Source of the DNA: Sphingobacterium phlebotomi
Lineage (GTDB): Bacteria; Bacteroidota; Bacteroidia; Sphingobacteriales; Sphingobacteriaceae
Reading direction: 5' to 3'
Length of the DNA stretch: 64,000 nt
Assembly: GCF_008180195.1 (NCBI RefSeq)
Contig: NZ_VTAV01000002.1
Coordinates: 62,001-126,000, forward strand
A program made the translations under genes and the position numbers. The first letter of the stretch is position 1; each line of letters begins with the position of its first letter. A model generated the notes under the pieces. That model was not told where the DNA came from and ran no database searches. It saw nothing but the letters and a program-made list of their open reading frames with translations. Positions 1-8,506 of this stretch are shown here, in pieces.

Positions 1-267
1 ATTCAAGGAAAACAACGGTCCGTCGGCAAACAACGTATCTTTGGAAATTTCAACAATATATGTCGCTTTTTCCGTATTCAGCGCATCCCCCCATGTCAGC
101 TTTACTTCTGTTTCGCCACTTTCAGCACCAACCACTTTACTCGGCATAAACATGCGGTCGGGATGGAACTCTTTAAAAAGTTCGCTATTTTTATCGCAAG
201 CTATAGACAAAAGGACACAGCATGATGCCAGAAGCCAGTGGATACTATATTTATGTAATGTCTTCAT
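1..267 (-). CDS. Surface lipoprotein of the left polysaccharide locus, N-terminal part only
   Basis: The reading frame opens at the ATG at 265-267 and runs off the left edge with no stop, so only about 89 residues are visible. The N-terminus is a lipoprotein signal peptide ending in a lipobox (LSIAC). The mature part has the pattern FHPDRMFMPS followed by a fibronectin III-like strand pattern (VKLTWGDAL...ATYIVEIS). A start of this kind (RMFMP, then an FnIII-like domain) is familiar from DUF4957/DUF5123-type proteins encoded after susD in Bacteroidota pectin-type loci, but that assignment is from memory. The gene lies 30 bp downstream of susD on the same strand and is probably in the same operon. 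It may bind or cut the glycan at the cell surface; the part that would decide this is outside the window. Confidence 0.75.
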   Translation of the reverse strand, partial: MKTLHKYSIHWLLASCCVLLSIACDKNSELFKEFHPDRMFMPSKVVGAESGETEVKLTWGDALNTEKATYIVEISKDTLFADGPLFSLN

Positions 268-297
268 CTTTGTATTATTATTCGTTATATCCTGTCG

Positions 298-2157
298 TTA
301 ATAACCATAATCTTGATCCAGTCGATAATTTTCCGACACAATCTCACTGTATATAGGTAGCAGCTCGCTCTGTCCGGACTTGAAATGCAAAGCATAACCA
401 CTTCCGTCGGGGGCACCCGAATCGTTTACACCAAAAATATATCCGTTGGTTACCGCTTCACGCCAATTGATAGAGGTATACCCCTCCGGTGGAGCGGCTC
501 GATCTCCACCTGGAGTCGGTTTAAAGAAGATCTCATCCAAAGCCCCTCCGGCAAAGTCTATATCTGCTACTTCCCCCCCCGCGCTACTATTGATGAATGG
601 CGTCAGTTTATAGAATATCCGATTCGGTACTTGTTCATATATACCTTCGCCTAACCTAAATTCACGAAGCTTTATACGGGTATTATCCAGTACTGTCTCC
701 AACAAATTCCAGCGCAACAGATCATACTTGCGTATACCTTCGCCGCCAAACTCCAACAACCGCTCCTTCACAATAACGTCAAAGAAGCCTTCTTTATCTG
801 CCGGGATCGTTCCAACATTTGCCTCATCGCCCCCATAAGCACGGACACGAACATCTTTCAACGCTTGTATGGCCTGTGCAGAAGGGCCTCCATTCAATTC
901 ATTATCCGCTTCCGCGAATAACAAAAGGATATCGGAATAGCGAAGCAATGGCCAATCGATACCCAAAGATTGGGATTGGTCGTGCGAATTGGTCCAATAT
1001 CTACGAAACTTGGCATCCGTCATATTAACAGACGTCATCACCTGCTTGTTGTCTTGTGCATTAATCTCAAATAAACCCAAGGTCACATCCCGGCGCGTAT
1101 CGCCGATACCAAACTCGTAAAAGTATGTTGGAATAGCTCGAACGCCACCATTTGCGTATCCCCAGCTGGAACTGGTGTTCTGACGCAAACCATTACCATA
1201 CCCCAGCTTGCTGTCCGTGCGAGCGTTACCTCCATAAGCACCTACTTTAAAGACCATCTCCCGACTCGCATCTAAAGAAGACTGTCCATGCAGCGACTTA
1301 AACACGTTTTCGAAACTGGCGTTAAGTCCGTTGTCTCCTTTTTCGATGATGTCCAAACATTCTTGACGTGCAATCTCATAGTATTGTTGATAGTCTGACC
1401 GGCGCTCCATCTTCCGAGTATCCCGACGGAGAGAGTAACCTCCACGCGCCAAAGCAATACGTGCCCGTATACCTTTTGCTGCCGCTTTCGTGATACGGGT
1501 CGGAGGGTCGTTGGATTCTGTTTGCCAAGGTAAAAGCGTAATAGCTTGTTCTAGATCAGCCAATATCTGGTCATAGATTTCGTCCCGATCTGTTTTCTCC
1601 AGATAAAGATCTGGCTGATCTGCAGAGGGTATAAAAGAAGCCGGCACATCTCCCCAGTTTCGGATGACCTCATGGAAAAACCATGCCCGCAAGGCGAGCG
1701 CTTCTCCCAAAAACTTCCGCATCTGTGCTTTTTCACTTTCACTTCCGTTATTAAAGGGCTCGGACAAGGGAATAAACTTAATACAGATATTCGCTCGCTC
1801 TATTCCTTCGTATAACTGACGAAAAGGATTGTTCAGCTCCGTATTTTGCGGTGCCACGCCATATTCACTAATGCCCCTTCTATCCAGGGGACTATAGGAT
1901 CCCGAGGTTTTAAAGTCATCTGCAGATTGTGGGTAAATAATCGCTAACCGACTGCCATATCCATCATCTCCCATCAAGCGGTTATAAATTCCGGTAATCG
2001 CCGAACCGGTATAGGAAACGCTCCCAAACACATCATCCTGAGTTAGGTTAGATGGGTTTTCGACTTCCAGATACTTTTCGCAGGATGAAGTGAACAGCAA
2101 GGCTACAGCAGCCATCGATACAACGCCCATCCTATATATATTCTTCACGTTCTTCAT
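298..2157 (-). CDS. SusD/RagB family outer-membrane glycan-binding lipoprotein
   Basis: This is the surface lipoprotein that forms the lid of the SusC transporter and captures oligosaccharides. Its 619 residues are in the upper part of the usual SusD range. The signal peptide ends in TSSC with Cys26 as the likely lipidated residue, followed by the family-typical start EKYLEVENPSNLT. Helical TPR-like segments follow (for example ALALRAWFFHEVIRNWGDVP around residue 155), and the C-terminal half carries the RYSDILLLFAEADNEL and KERLLEFGGEGIRKYDLLRW signatures of SusD-like proteins. It starts 11 bp after the stop of the susC gene, so the two are one transcript. The substrate is not evident. Confidence 0.96.
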   Translation of the reverse strand: MKNVKNIYRMGVVSMAAVALLFTSSCEKYLEVENPSNLTQDDVFGSVSYTGSAITGIYNRLMGDDGYGSRLAIIYPQSADDFKTSGSYSPLDRRGISEYGVAPQNTELNNPFRQLYEGIERANICIKFIPLSEPFNNGSESEKAQMRKFLGEALALRAWFFHEVIRNWGDVPASFIPSADQPDLYLEKTDRDEIYDQILADLEQAITLLPWQTESNDPPTRITKAAAKGIRARIALARGGYSLRRDTRKMERRSDYQQYYEIARQECLDIIEKGDNGLNASFENVFKSLHGQSSLDASREMVFKVGAYGGNARTDSKLGYGNGLRQNTSSSWGYANGGVRAIPTYFYEFGIGDTRRDVTLGLFEINAQDNKQVMTSVNMTDAKFRRYWTNSHDQSQSLGIDWPLLRYSDILLLFAEADNELNGGPSAQAIQALKDVRVRAYGGDEANVGTIPADKEGFFDVIVKERLLEFGGEGIRKYDLLRWNLLETVLDNTRIKLREFRLGEGIYEQVPNRIFYKLTPFINSSAGGEVADIDFAGGALDEIFFKPTPGGDRAAPPEGYTSINWREAVTNGYIFGVNDSGAPDGSGYALHFKSGQSELLPIYSEIVSENYRLDQDYGY

Positions 2158-2168
2158 TTTCTTAAGGA

Positions 2169-5100
2169 TTAAAATGTGACATTTATACCCGCCAAAATGT
2201 AGCGGCTTCTCGGATATGCAGCATAATCCACTGCAGGTGTTAACGGATTATTCCGCCGTGTATTGGCTTCCGGATCATATCCTGTATAGTTTGTAATCGT
2301 CAACAGGTTGTTTACTGTCGCATAGACACGTAAGTTCGAGAAAACACGGGAACGACGAATCAGGTTCTCCGGCAAGGAGTAACCTAAGGTCACATTACTT
2401 ATCCGTAGAAACGAGCCATCTTCAATCGCATAGGAGTGTAAGAAATACGCTCCCCCTGGAGGAGTCCACATCGTGGCATCGGCATTCATTGCCCTTAATG
2501 TTTCCGGATCAGTTACTCTTACACCGCTGCCATCATACCATTTGAAACGGTCGTTCATACTGGTCAACATATTATTATCCCTGTACAGATACTGTGTGGT
2601 AAACTCCAATTTATTCGCATTGTACACCTTATTCCCAACCGACCAGTTCATAAACACGCTGAGATCGAAGTTCTTATAAACAAACTGATGGTTCATACCG
2701 CCAATGAATTTAGGTTGCGCATTTCCTAAGATCGTACGGTCATTGGCATTGATCATGGCATCTCCGTCGTCACTTAATTTTTTCAATTTCAAATCTCCCG
2801 GCTGTGGGTTTCTATTTCCCAAAGCTATGGCACTCGAATTAGGAACACCTTCTTTTAATGTATACGCTCTTGTCGAGGCGTTGTAATCGAAGTCATCAAT
2901 TGTATAGAAACCATCCGTAACGTATCCATAAAATTGTCCGACAGGACCACCTACACCGACAATAAAGTCTTCAAACTGACTGCTTACCCAACCTGCCCGT
3001 TCCAGGTATGAATTAAGTGGCTGCCCATCCGAATTCAAGCCTAAGCTTACAATCTTGTTCCGATTGAACGACATATTGAACTGGGCTTGATACATGAAGT
3101 TACGGTTTTGCACAACCGTACCTGTCAGTTGGATTTCAATCCCTTTATTTTGCGTTTCGCCTATGTTCTTCAACTGCGTTGCATATCCACTGGTGGCCGG
3201 TACACGAGCATCCAGTAGGAGATCTTTGGTATTGTTCATATAGAAATCTACCGAACCACTGATTCTATTATTCAAAATCCCGAAGTCCAATCCTAAATTC
3301 CTAGATACAGTCGTCTCCCATTTTAAGGCGGAGTTAGCGAGTGAAAGCGGTGCAAAACCCGGTGTTATCGCTTCGCCATAAGCATAGGAGTAGTTGCTGT
3401 GCACACCGTACATAGTTTTGTACAGATCGATTCCGATACGGTTGTTACCGACAGCACCGTAACTAAAACGCATTTTCAACTCTGGCAACCAGTCACGGGT
3501 GCTTTCCATAAAATCTTCTTCCGAAACACGCCATGCTAATGCCATGGATGGGAAGGTACCCCATCTATTCTCTTTAGCAAAAAGAGAGGAACCATCTCGT
3601 CTAACGGACGCTGTGACCATATAACGGTCTTTATAGCTATAATTTGCCCGTCCAAAATATGACCACAAACGACTTTCCGACCAGTTGGTCGAAGGTGGTG
3701 TTTGCAACATACCGTCTGGTGGTGTTGCTTTTTGGATACCGGCAAATGCTTCCTCATCCGTAATATCCACCGGAAGCCATTTCACTTCCATCGACTGGTT
3801 CTTAATATTCGTTTGATAAATCTCATGTCCAATTACCCCATCAAATGCATGATCATTTATTTTCTTTCGATAGGACAACGTATTGGTATTGGTCATCGAT
3901 AAGGTTTCACCGTTCGTGAGGTTGACGACTGGTTGATTATTGTTCTGGCGTGCAATCCCTGTCGATATTCCTTGAAAGCGATTGTCTTTCCGGTCGGTTG
4001 CATTAATACCGAAGACCGTTCGCAACGACAGTCCCTTGATGAGCTCGTAACTAGCATTTCCATTAAAAATGATATCGTTTCTGTAGTTATTTCGGGTCTC
4101 ATCCATCGCGAGTACCATGGGGTTCACTAAGTTTGTCTGGTTTGTAAAATCCGGGTCAAACTCATCCACCATACTTTCCATGCCCGGTGCTACAAATGGC
4201 ATATAGCGCACAGAATTTCGCAAACGGTTATTACTCTGCGACCCCGTATTAGACGTTCCTACACCATCTACGCGTTGTCTGCTATAGCGAGCACTAAAAC
4301 CGGCTTTAAAACGATCATTAATTTTATGATCTAACTTTAATGAAGCCAATGTCCGCTGGAACCCCGAACGGATCATAATGCCCTCCTCATCGGTATGCGT
4401 CAAATTAAAATTTACCGATGTTCTTTCCGTACCGCCGACCATACCCAATATATGGGTTTGGCTTCTGGCATTTCTGCCAAAAATAGCATCTTGCCAATTG
4501 ACGAACGGCATATCGCGGTAAAGCTCCAGATCTTCCCATCTTCCGTATCTGTCACGGAATGTATTTCTTGTTTGCTCATCGGTATTCAGATTATATGCTT
4601 GATACTGATACATCACATAGTCATACGGTTCCATCACATCCAACTGATTGGTAATTTTCCGTACGCCTCCAAAACCGTTATAGGTTACCTGGGTTTTCAT
4701 GTTCATTCCCCCTTTTGTGGTAATGATAATAACACCATTGGCACCCCTTGCTCCATAAATAGCAGTAGCTGATGCATCTTTCAACACATCGATAGATTGG
4801 ATTTCTTGGGGCGAAAGTATAGACAACGCATTCTCCACTTGAATACCATCCACAATATACAAGGGCGAATTGTCTTGCGTAATAGATCCGCCTCCACGTA
4901 CTCTAATCATCACGTCAGCACCTGGCGCTCCTTCGGTTGTGACGACGGACACACCTGCAAGGCGCCCAGTAAGTGCTTCTGCAGCAGAACTTAACGGAAT
5001 GTCCTTAAGCTGCTTAGCGCCAACAGAGGATACCGACCCCGTTAAATCTCTTCGTGCTACGGTACCATACCCGATGACAACAACTTCTTCTAAATCGGAA

Positions 5101-5390
5101 GACCCCTCCTCCAAAACAATATTGATTGTTTTGTCTTCTGACGAGACCACCCTCTCTTGTTCTACATAGCCTACAGATGTAAACACCAAGACGTCTCTCG
5201 GCGAAACGGTAATGCTGTATCTTCCGTCGTTTTGCGTGCTGGTCTGTCTGGCAGTACCTTTAACTTTTACGGTGGTTCCCGACAGCGGAGCCCTGTCCGG
5301 TGCTAGCACCGTACCTGTAATTGTTCGCTCTTGCGCAAAAGCACTCTGAATAATGAAGAGCACAAACAATAAAGCTTTTAGTATCCTCAT
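2169..5390 (-). CDS. SusC/RagA family TonB-dependent outer-membrane transporter
   Basis: This is a TonB-dependent beta-barrel that imports oligosaccharides together with the following SusD protein. It has 1073 residues. There is a signal peptide (cleavage probable at AFA-Q, residue 19), a CarboxypepD_reg-like domain at about 22-105, the SusC signature EEVVVIGYGT, and a plug domain at about 115-230 with LSPQEIQSIDVLKDASATAI and YGARGANGVIIITTKKG-like text. The barrel ends in a terminal Phe (GINVTF). It is the first gene of the left, minus-strand locus. The 328 bp upstream contain a perfect 24-bp palindrome. No anti-sigma interaction (STN) domain is seen, so control by an ECF sigma/anti-sigma pair is unlikely. 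Confidence 0.97.
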   Translation of the reverse strand: MRILKALLFVLFIIQSAFAQERTITGTVLAPDRAPLSGTTVKVKGTARQTSTQNDGRYSITVSPRDVLVFTSVGYVEQERVVSSEDKTINIVLEEGSSDLEEVVVIGYGTVARRDLTGSVSSVGAKQLKDIPLSSAAEALTGRLAGVSVVTTEGAPGADVMIRVRGGGSITQDNSPLYIVDGIQVENALSILSPQEIQSIDVLKDASATAIYGARGANGVIIITTKGGMNMKTQVTYNGFGGVRKITNQLDVMEPYDYVMYQYQAYNLNTDEQTRNTFRDRYGRWEDLELYRDMPFVNWQDAIFGRNARSQTHILGMVGGTERTSVNFNLTHTDEEGIMIRSGFQRTLASLKLDHKINDRFKAGFSARYSRQRVDGVGTSNTGSQSNNRLRNSVRYMPFVAPGMESMVDEFDPDFTNQTNLVNPMVLAMDETRNNYRNDIIFNGNASYELIKGLSLRTVFGINATDRKDNRFQGISTGIARQNNNQPVVNLTNGETLSMTNTNTLSYRKKINDHAFDGVIGHEIYQTNIKNQSMEVKWLPVDITDEEAFAGIQKATPPDGMLQTPPSTNWSESRLWSYFGRANYSYKDRYMVTASVRRDGSSLFAKENRWGTFPSMALAWRVSEEDFMESTRDWLPELKMRFSYGAVGNNRIGIDLYKTMYGVHSNYSYAYGEAITPGFAPLSLANSALKWETTVSRNLGLDFGILNNRISGSVDFYMNNTKDLLLDARVPATSGYATQLKNIGETQNKGIEIQLTGTVVQNRNFMYQAQFNMSFNRNKIVSLGLNSDGQPLNSYLERAGWVSSQFEDFIVGVGGPVGQFYGYVTDGFYTIDDFDYNASTRAYTLKEGVPNSSAIALGNRNPQPGDLKLKKLSDDGDAMINANDRTILGNAQPKFIGGMNHQFVYKNFDLSVFMNWSVGNKVYNANKLEFTTQYLYRDNNMLTSMNDRFKWYDGSGVRVTDPETLRAMNADATMWTPPGGAYFLHSYAIEDGSFLRISNVTLGYSLPENLIRRSRVFSNLRVYATVNNLLTITNYTGYDPEANTRRNNPLTPAVDYAAYPRSRYILAGINVTF

Positions 5391-5718
5391 GATAGTTTTA
5401 ATAAATGATTAAATTGGTTGCATACAATAAATAGCGATAAGAACGACAGTCCATCCTACGACTATAATTACTTTTTTAATGTTGTGTTTTTAACAGATTC
5501 CTATTGGTTAAACAACATACCTCCTCCTAGAGGTGTATATGGTTTATGAATTGTGTTATCTAATACAATAATAGCATATTGGATAGGTTAATACCTAAAG
5601 AAATATAGTAAAAAACAACGCAATCGTTGCCGGCAACGATTGCAGGACAGCACAGGACAGTCAAACGTAACACAACCGGTTGCATTGCTTGGAATGGTAA
5701 AACCGATAAGCGCTCGTC
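5391..5718 (-). other. Intergenic region between acnA and susC
   Basis: This gap of 328 bp has no coding potential. It must hold the susC promoter and the end of the acnA transcript. Apart from the palindrome at 5620-5643 and a short CAACCGGTTG palindrome at 5672-5681 I see no clear TAnnTTTG element. The best near matches on the minus strand lie around 5560-5575 (TATTATTG) and 5423-5431, each with a mismatch, and I do not assign a start site. Confidence 0.5.
5620..5643. promoter_or_regulatory. Perfect 24-bp palindrome: operator or terminator
   Basis: The 24 bp read identically on both strands; each arm is GCAATCGTTGCC. Two readings are possible. As an operator it resembles the CG-centred palindromes bound by LacI-type regulators and sits about 230 bp before susC. 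As a terminator of acnA (minus strand) it would form a 9-bp stem with a 6-nt loop, followed by GTTGTTTTTT. The sequence alone does not separate the two; the T run favours a terminator, the uninterrupted symmetry favours a protein-binding site. Confidence 0.6.
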
Positions 5719-8445
5719 CTACCGGTTTAAATAACTTCTTAAAACATATTGAAGGATACCTCCGTGTTTAAAGTATTCCACATCAATAGCTGAGTCGAGC
5801 CGCGCGGTAGCATCGAATTCAATCGTATCACCAGATGCTTTTATGGCACGTACTTTTACCGTTTTAAACGGCTTCAAATCGCTCGCAATACCGGTGATTG
5901 TAATTTCTTCTTCCCCTGTCAAATCCAGCGACTCTGCACTTTCTCCCGCAGGAAATTCTATAGGGAGGACACCCATACCGACTAAATTGCTTCTATGGAT
6001 TCTTTCAAAGCTCTCCGCAATCACTGCTCGAATCCCCAGCAGGCTCGATCCTTTTGCCGCCCAGTCTCTTGATGATCCGCTTCCATAGTCCTTGCCTGCC
6101 AGCACAATCAACGGTGTATTGTCCGCCTTGTACTTCATTGCGGTATCAAATACCGTCAAGGTCTCCTTTTTGGGAAAGTACACCGAGTATCCCCCTTCTC
6201 TATTTGTAATTTTGTTTTTGATGCGTACATTGGCAAAAGTTCCTCGCATCATAACTTCGTGGTTCCCTCGACGCGACCCATATGAGTTGAAATCCTTGCG
6301 ATCTACACCTTGACTTAGCAGGTATCTTCCCGCCGCACTGTCTTCATTAAAAGAACCCGCCGGAGAAATATGATCTGTCGTTACAGAATCCCCCAGATAA
6401 AGAAGAATCCTTGCGTTTTCTATCTCCGTCAATGGCGAAGGCTCTACTGATATGTTCTTAAAAAAGGGAACTTCCCGAATATAAGTAGAGTCGTTGTCCC
6501 ACATAAACTCGCTTCCTTCGGGTGCCTCGAGCTTTTTCCACTCCTCCTCTCCGTCAAAAATGACGTCATATACTTCTTTGAAGTCTCCTTTACGCATCGC
6601 CGTTGCAATCGTATCGTTTATTTCATCCTGTGTTGGCCAAATATCCTTTAGATAAACAGGGTTCCCATTTGGATCGTAGGATAAAGGTTCTTCCATAAGA
6701 TTCACATCGACACGGCCGATAAGGGCATAGGCGACAACCAACATCGGAGACATTAAGAAATTCATCTTCACTTGGGGGTGTACCCGCGCTTCAAAGTTCC
6801 TGTTTCCAGACAGAACAGATGCTACCACCATTTCACTACTATCGACGGCTTCCGCAATGTGCGTGGGTAAGGGACCACTATTACCGATGCACGACGTGCA
6901 ACCATAACCCACGGTATGGAATCGCAATGCCTCTAAATCAGTGGATAAGCCAGATCTATCAAGATATCTTGTGACCACCTTCGATCCGGGCGCTAAACTT
7001 GTTTTCACCCATGATCTTGTCCGAAGCCCCTTTTCCACGGCTTTCTTTGCAACTAGACCCGCCCCTATCATCACACTGGGGTTTGATGTATTTGTACAAC
7101 TGGTTATTGCCGCAATAACGATGCTACCATCACTTAACCGATATTCGCCATTTTTTAATTTGACTTTCACGCTCCGTAAATCGGCGGTTTCTATCGCTAA
7201 AGTTTCCTTATGTTCTTCGGTTGCCTCCTTAACAAACTGTGTGCCTGATCCTCCCTCATTCAACCATGCATGTTCTCTCCGATCATCAAACGGCACATAA
7301 TTTCGTTGGAAGTCTTTGTTCAGAATTGTGCTAAATCTCGAGTTAAGCTCCTTAACAAGAATCTTATCCTGCGGACGTTTAGGTCCCGCAACCGTAGGTT
7401 CCAATGTGTTTAAGTCCAGTTCTACAACCTTGGAGTACTCGATCTCCTCGTCTCCCGTACGCCAGAGCATATTTTCCTGACAGTATTCCCGTACTAAATT
7501 AATCTGCTCCGGCGATCGGTTTGTACGCTCCATGTAGTCGAGTGTCTGATCATCTATCGGAAAATACGTGACCGTACAACCAAATTCCGGCGACATGTTT
7601 GAGATCGTTGCCCGATCGGTAACGGTCAGCTTATTGAGACCATCGCCAAAAACCTCAACAAATTTGCCGACTACTCCTGTATCTCTTAATATTTTAGTTA
7701 TCGAAAGAACCATGTCGGTAGCGGTACACCCCGGAGGAATCTCTCCTGTAAGCTTAAGACCAATAACTTGTGGACATGTAAAATATACCGGCTGACCTAA
7801 CATCGCAGCCTCTGCTTCAATTCCTCCAACACCCCAACCGAGAACACCAATTCCATTCACCATGGGCGTGTGCGAATCGGTTCCAACCAACGTATCGGGA
7901 AAAGCACAGCCATCTCGTTCCACGACACCTTTTGCCAGATACTCTAGATTGACTTGGTGACAGATTCCCATTCCCGGCGGAACAACGGTTAAGTTTGCCA
8001 ACCCTTGTTGCGCCCATTTCAGTAACTGGTATCGTTCCGCATTTCGCTCATATTCCAACTTCACATTTTCCTGATAGGAATAATCCGTTCCAAAATAGTC
8101 TACCTGCACAGAATGGTCGATGACAAGATCGACTGGGATAGCCGGATTGATTTTAGCTCCATCCCCACCTTTTCTGACAAATTCCGCCCGGATGGAGGTG
8201 ATATCAACGACTGCTGGTACGCCCGTAAAATCTTGCATCAACACCCTTGCCGGCTTAAAAGGAATATCTTTGTCTGTACCCGAGGCATTCCAGTTAATAA
8301 GCGTGTCAAGGTGATCATCCGTAATAGCGAAGCCGTCATGGTTTCGTAAAACGTTTTCTAGCAGTATCCGAATAGAAAATGGAAGCCTATGGATATTCTT
8401 GCCATTTTCTTGAAGTTGTTTAAGCGAAGCTATTTTGTGTGTCAT
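5719..8445 (-). CDS. acnA: Aconitate hydratase, AcnA/IRP type
   Basis: This cytosolic TCA-cycle enzyme interconverts citrate and isocitrate. Its 908 residues fit the AcnA family (about 890-925). The three cysteines that hold the 4Fe-4S cluster are present: Cys450 in SCTNTSNPS, and Cys516 and Cys519 in GCTSCIGNSGP. The swivelling C-terminal domain is complete, with the substrate-binding text GSGSSRDWAAKG near residue 795. The start is supported by the normal N-terminus (SLKQLQENGKNIHRLPFSIRILLENVLRN). A core metabolic gene sitting between a susCD operon and a glycan-sensing regulator is a loose neighbourhood, not an operon: 61 bp separate it from the regulator upstream and 328 bp from susC downstream. 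Confidence 0.98.
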   Translation of the reverse strand: MTHKIASLKQLQENGKNIHRLPFSIRILLENVLRNHDGFAITDDHLDTLINWNASGTDKDIPFKPARVLMQDFTGVPAVVDITSIRAEFVRKGGDGAKINPAIPVDLVIDHSVQVDYFGTDYSYQENVKLEYERNAERYQLLKWAQQGLANLTVVPPGMGICHQVNLEYLAKGVVERDGCAFPDTLVGTDSHTPMVNGIGVLGWGVGGIEAEAAMLGQPVYFTCPQVIGLKLTGEIPPGCTATDMVLSITKILRDTGVVGKFVEVFGDGLNKLTVTDRATISNMSPEFGCTVTYFPIDDQTLDYMERTNRSPEQINLVREYCQENMLWRTGDEEIEYSKVVELDLNTLEPTVAGPKRPQDKILVKELNSRFSTILNKDFQRNYVPFDDRREHAWLNEGGSGTQFVKEATEEHKETLAIETADLRSVKVKLKNGEYRLSDGSIVIAAITSCTNTSNPSVMIGAGLVAKKAVEKGLRTRSWVKTSLAPGSKVVTRYLDRSGLSTDLEALRFHTVGYGCTSCIGNSGPLPTHIAEAVDSSEMVVASVLSGNRNFEARVHPQVKMNFLMSPMLVVAYALIGRVDVNLMEEPLSYDPNGNPVYLKDIWPTQDEINDTIATAMRKGDFKEVYDVIFDGEEEWKKLEAPEGSEFMWDNDSTYIREVPFFKNISVEPSPLTEIENARILLYLGDSVTTDHISPAGSFNEDSAAGRYLLSQGVDRKDFNSYGSRRGNHEVMMRGTFANVRIKNKITNREGGYSVYFPKKETLTVFDTAMKYKADNTPLIVLAGKDYGSGSSRDWAAKGSSLLGIRAVIAESFERIHRSNLVGMGVLPIEFPAGESAESLDLTGEEEITITGIASDLKPFKTVKVRAIKASGDTIEFDATARLDSAIDVEYFKHGGILQYVLRSYLNR

Positions 8446-8506
8446 GATTTATGGGTTATTTCTCTCTTATGGGATAAAACCCAATTTAACAAATATTGTT
8501 TAGATC

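Noticed and set aside
4395-4772. Open frame of 125 codons on the plus strand inside susC
   Set aside because: It is antisense to a conserved SusC plug region and has no family features; a shadow of the real gene.
6941-7300. Open frame of 119 codons on the plus strand inside acnA
   Set aside because: It is antisense to the 4Fe-4S cluster region, which is clearly coding on the other strand.
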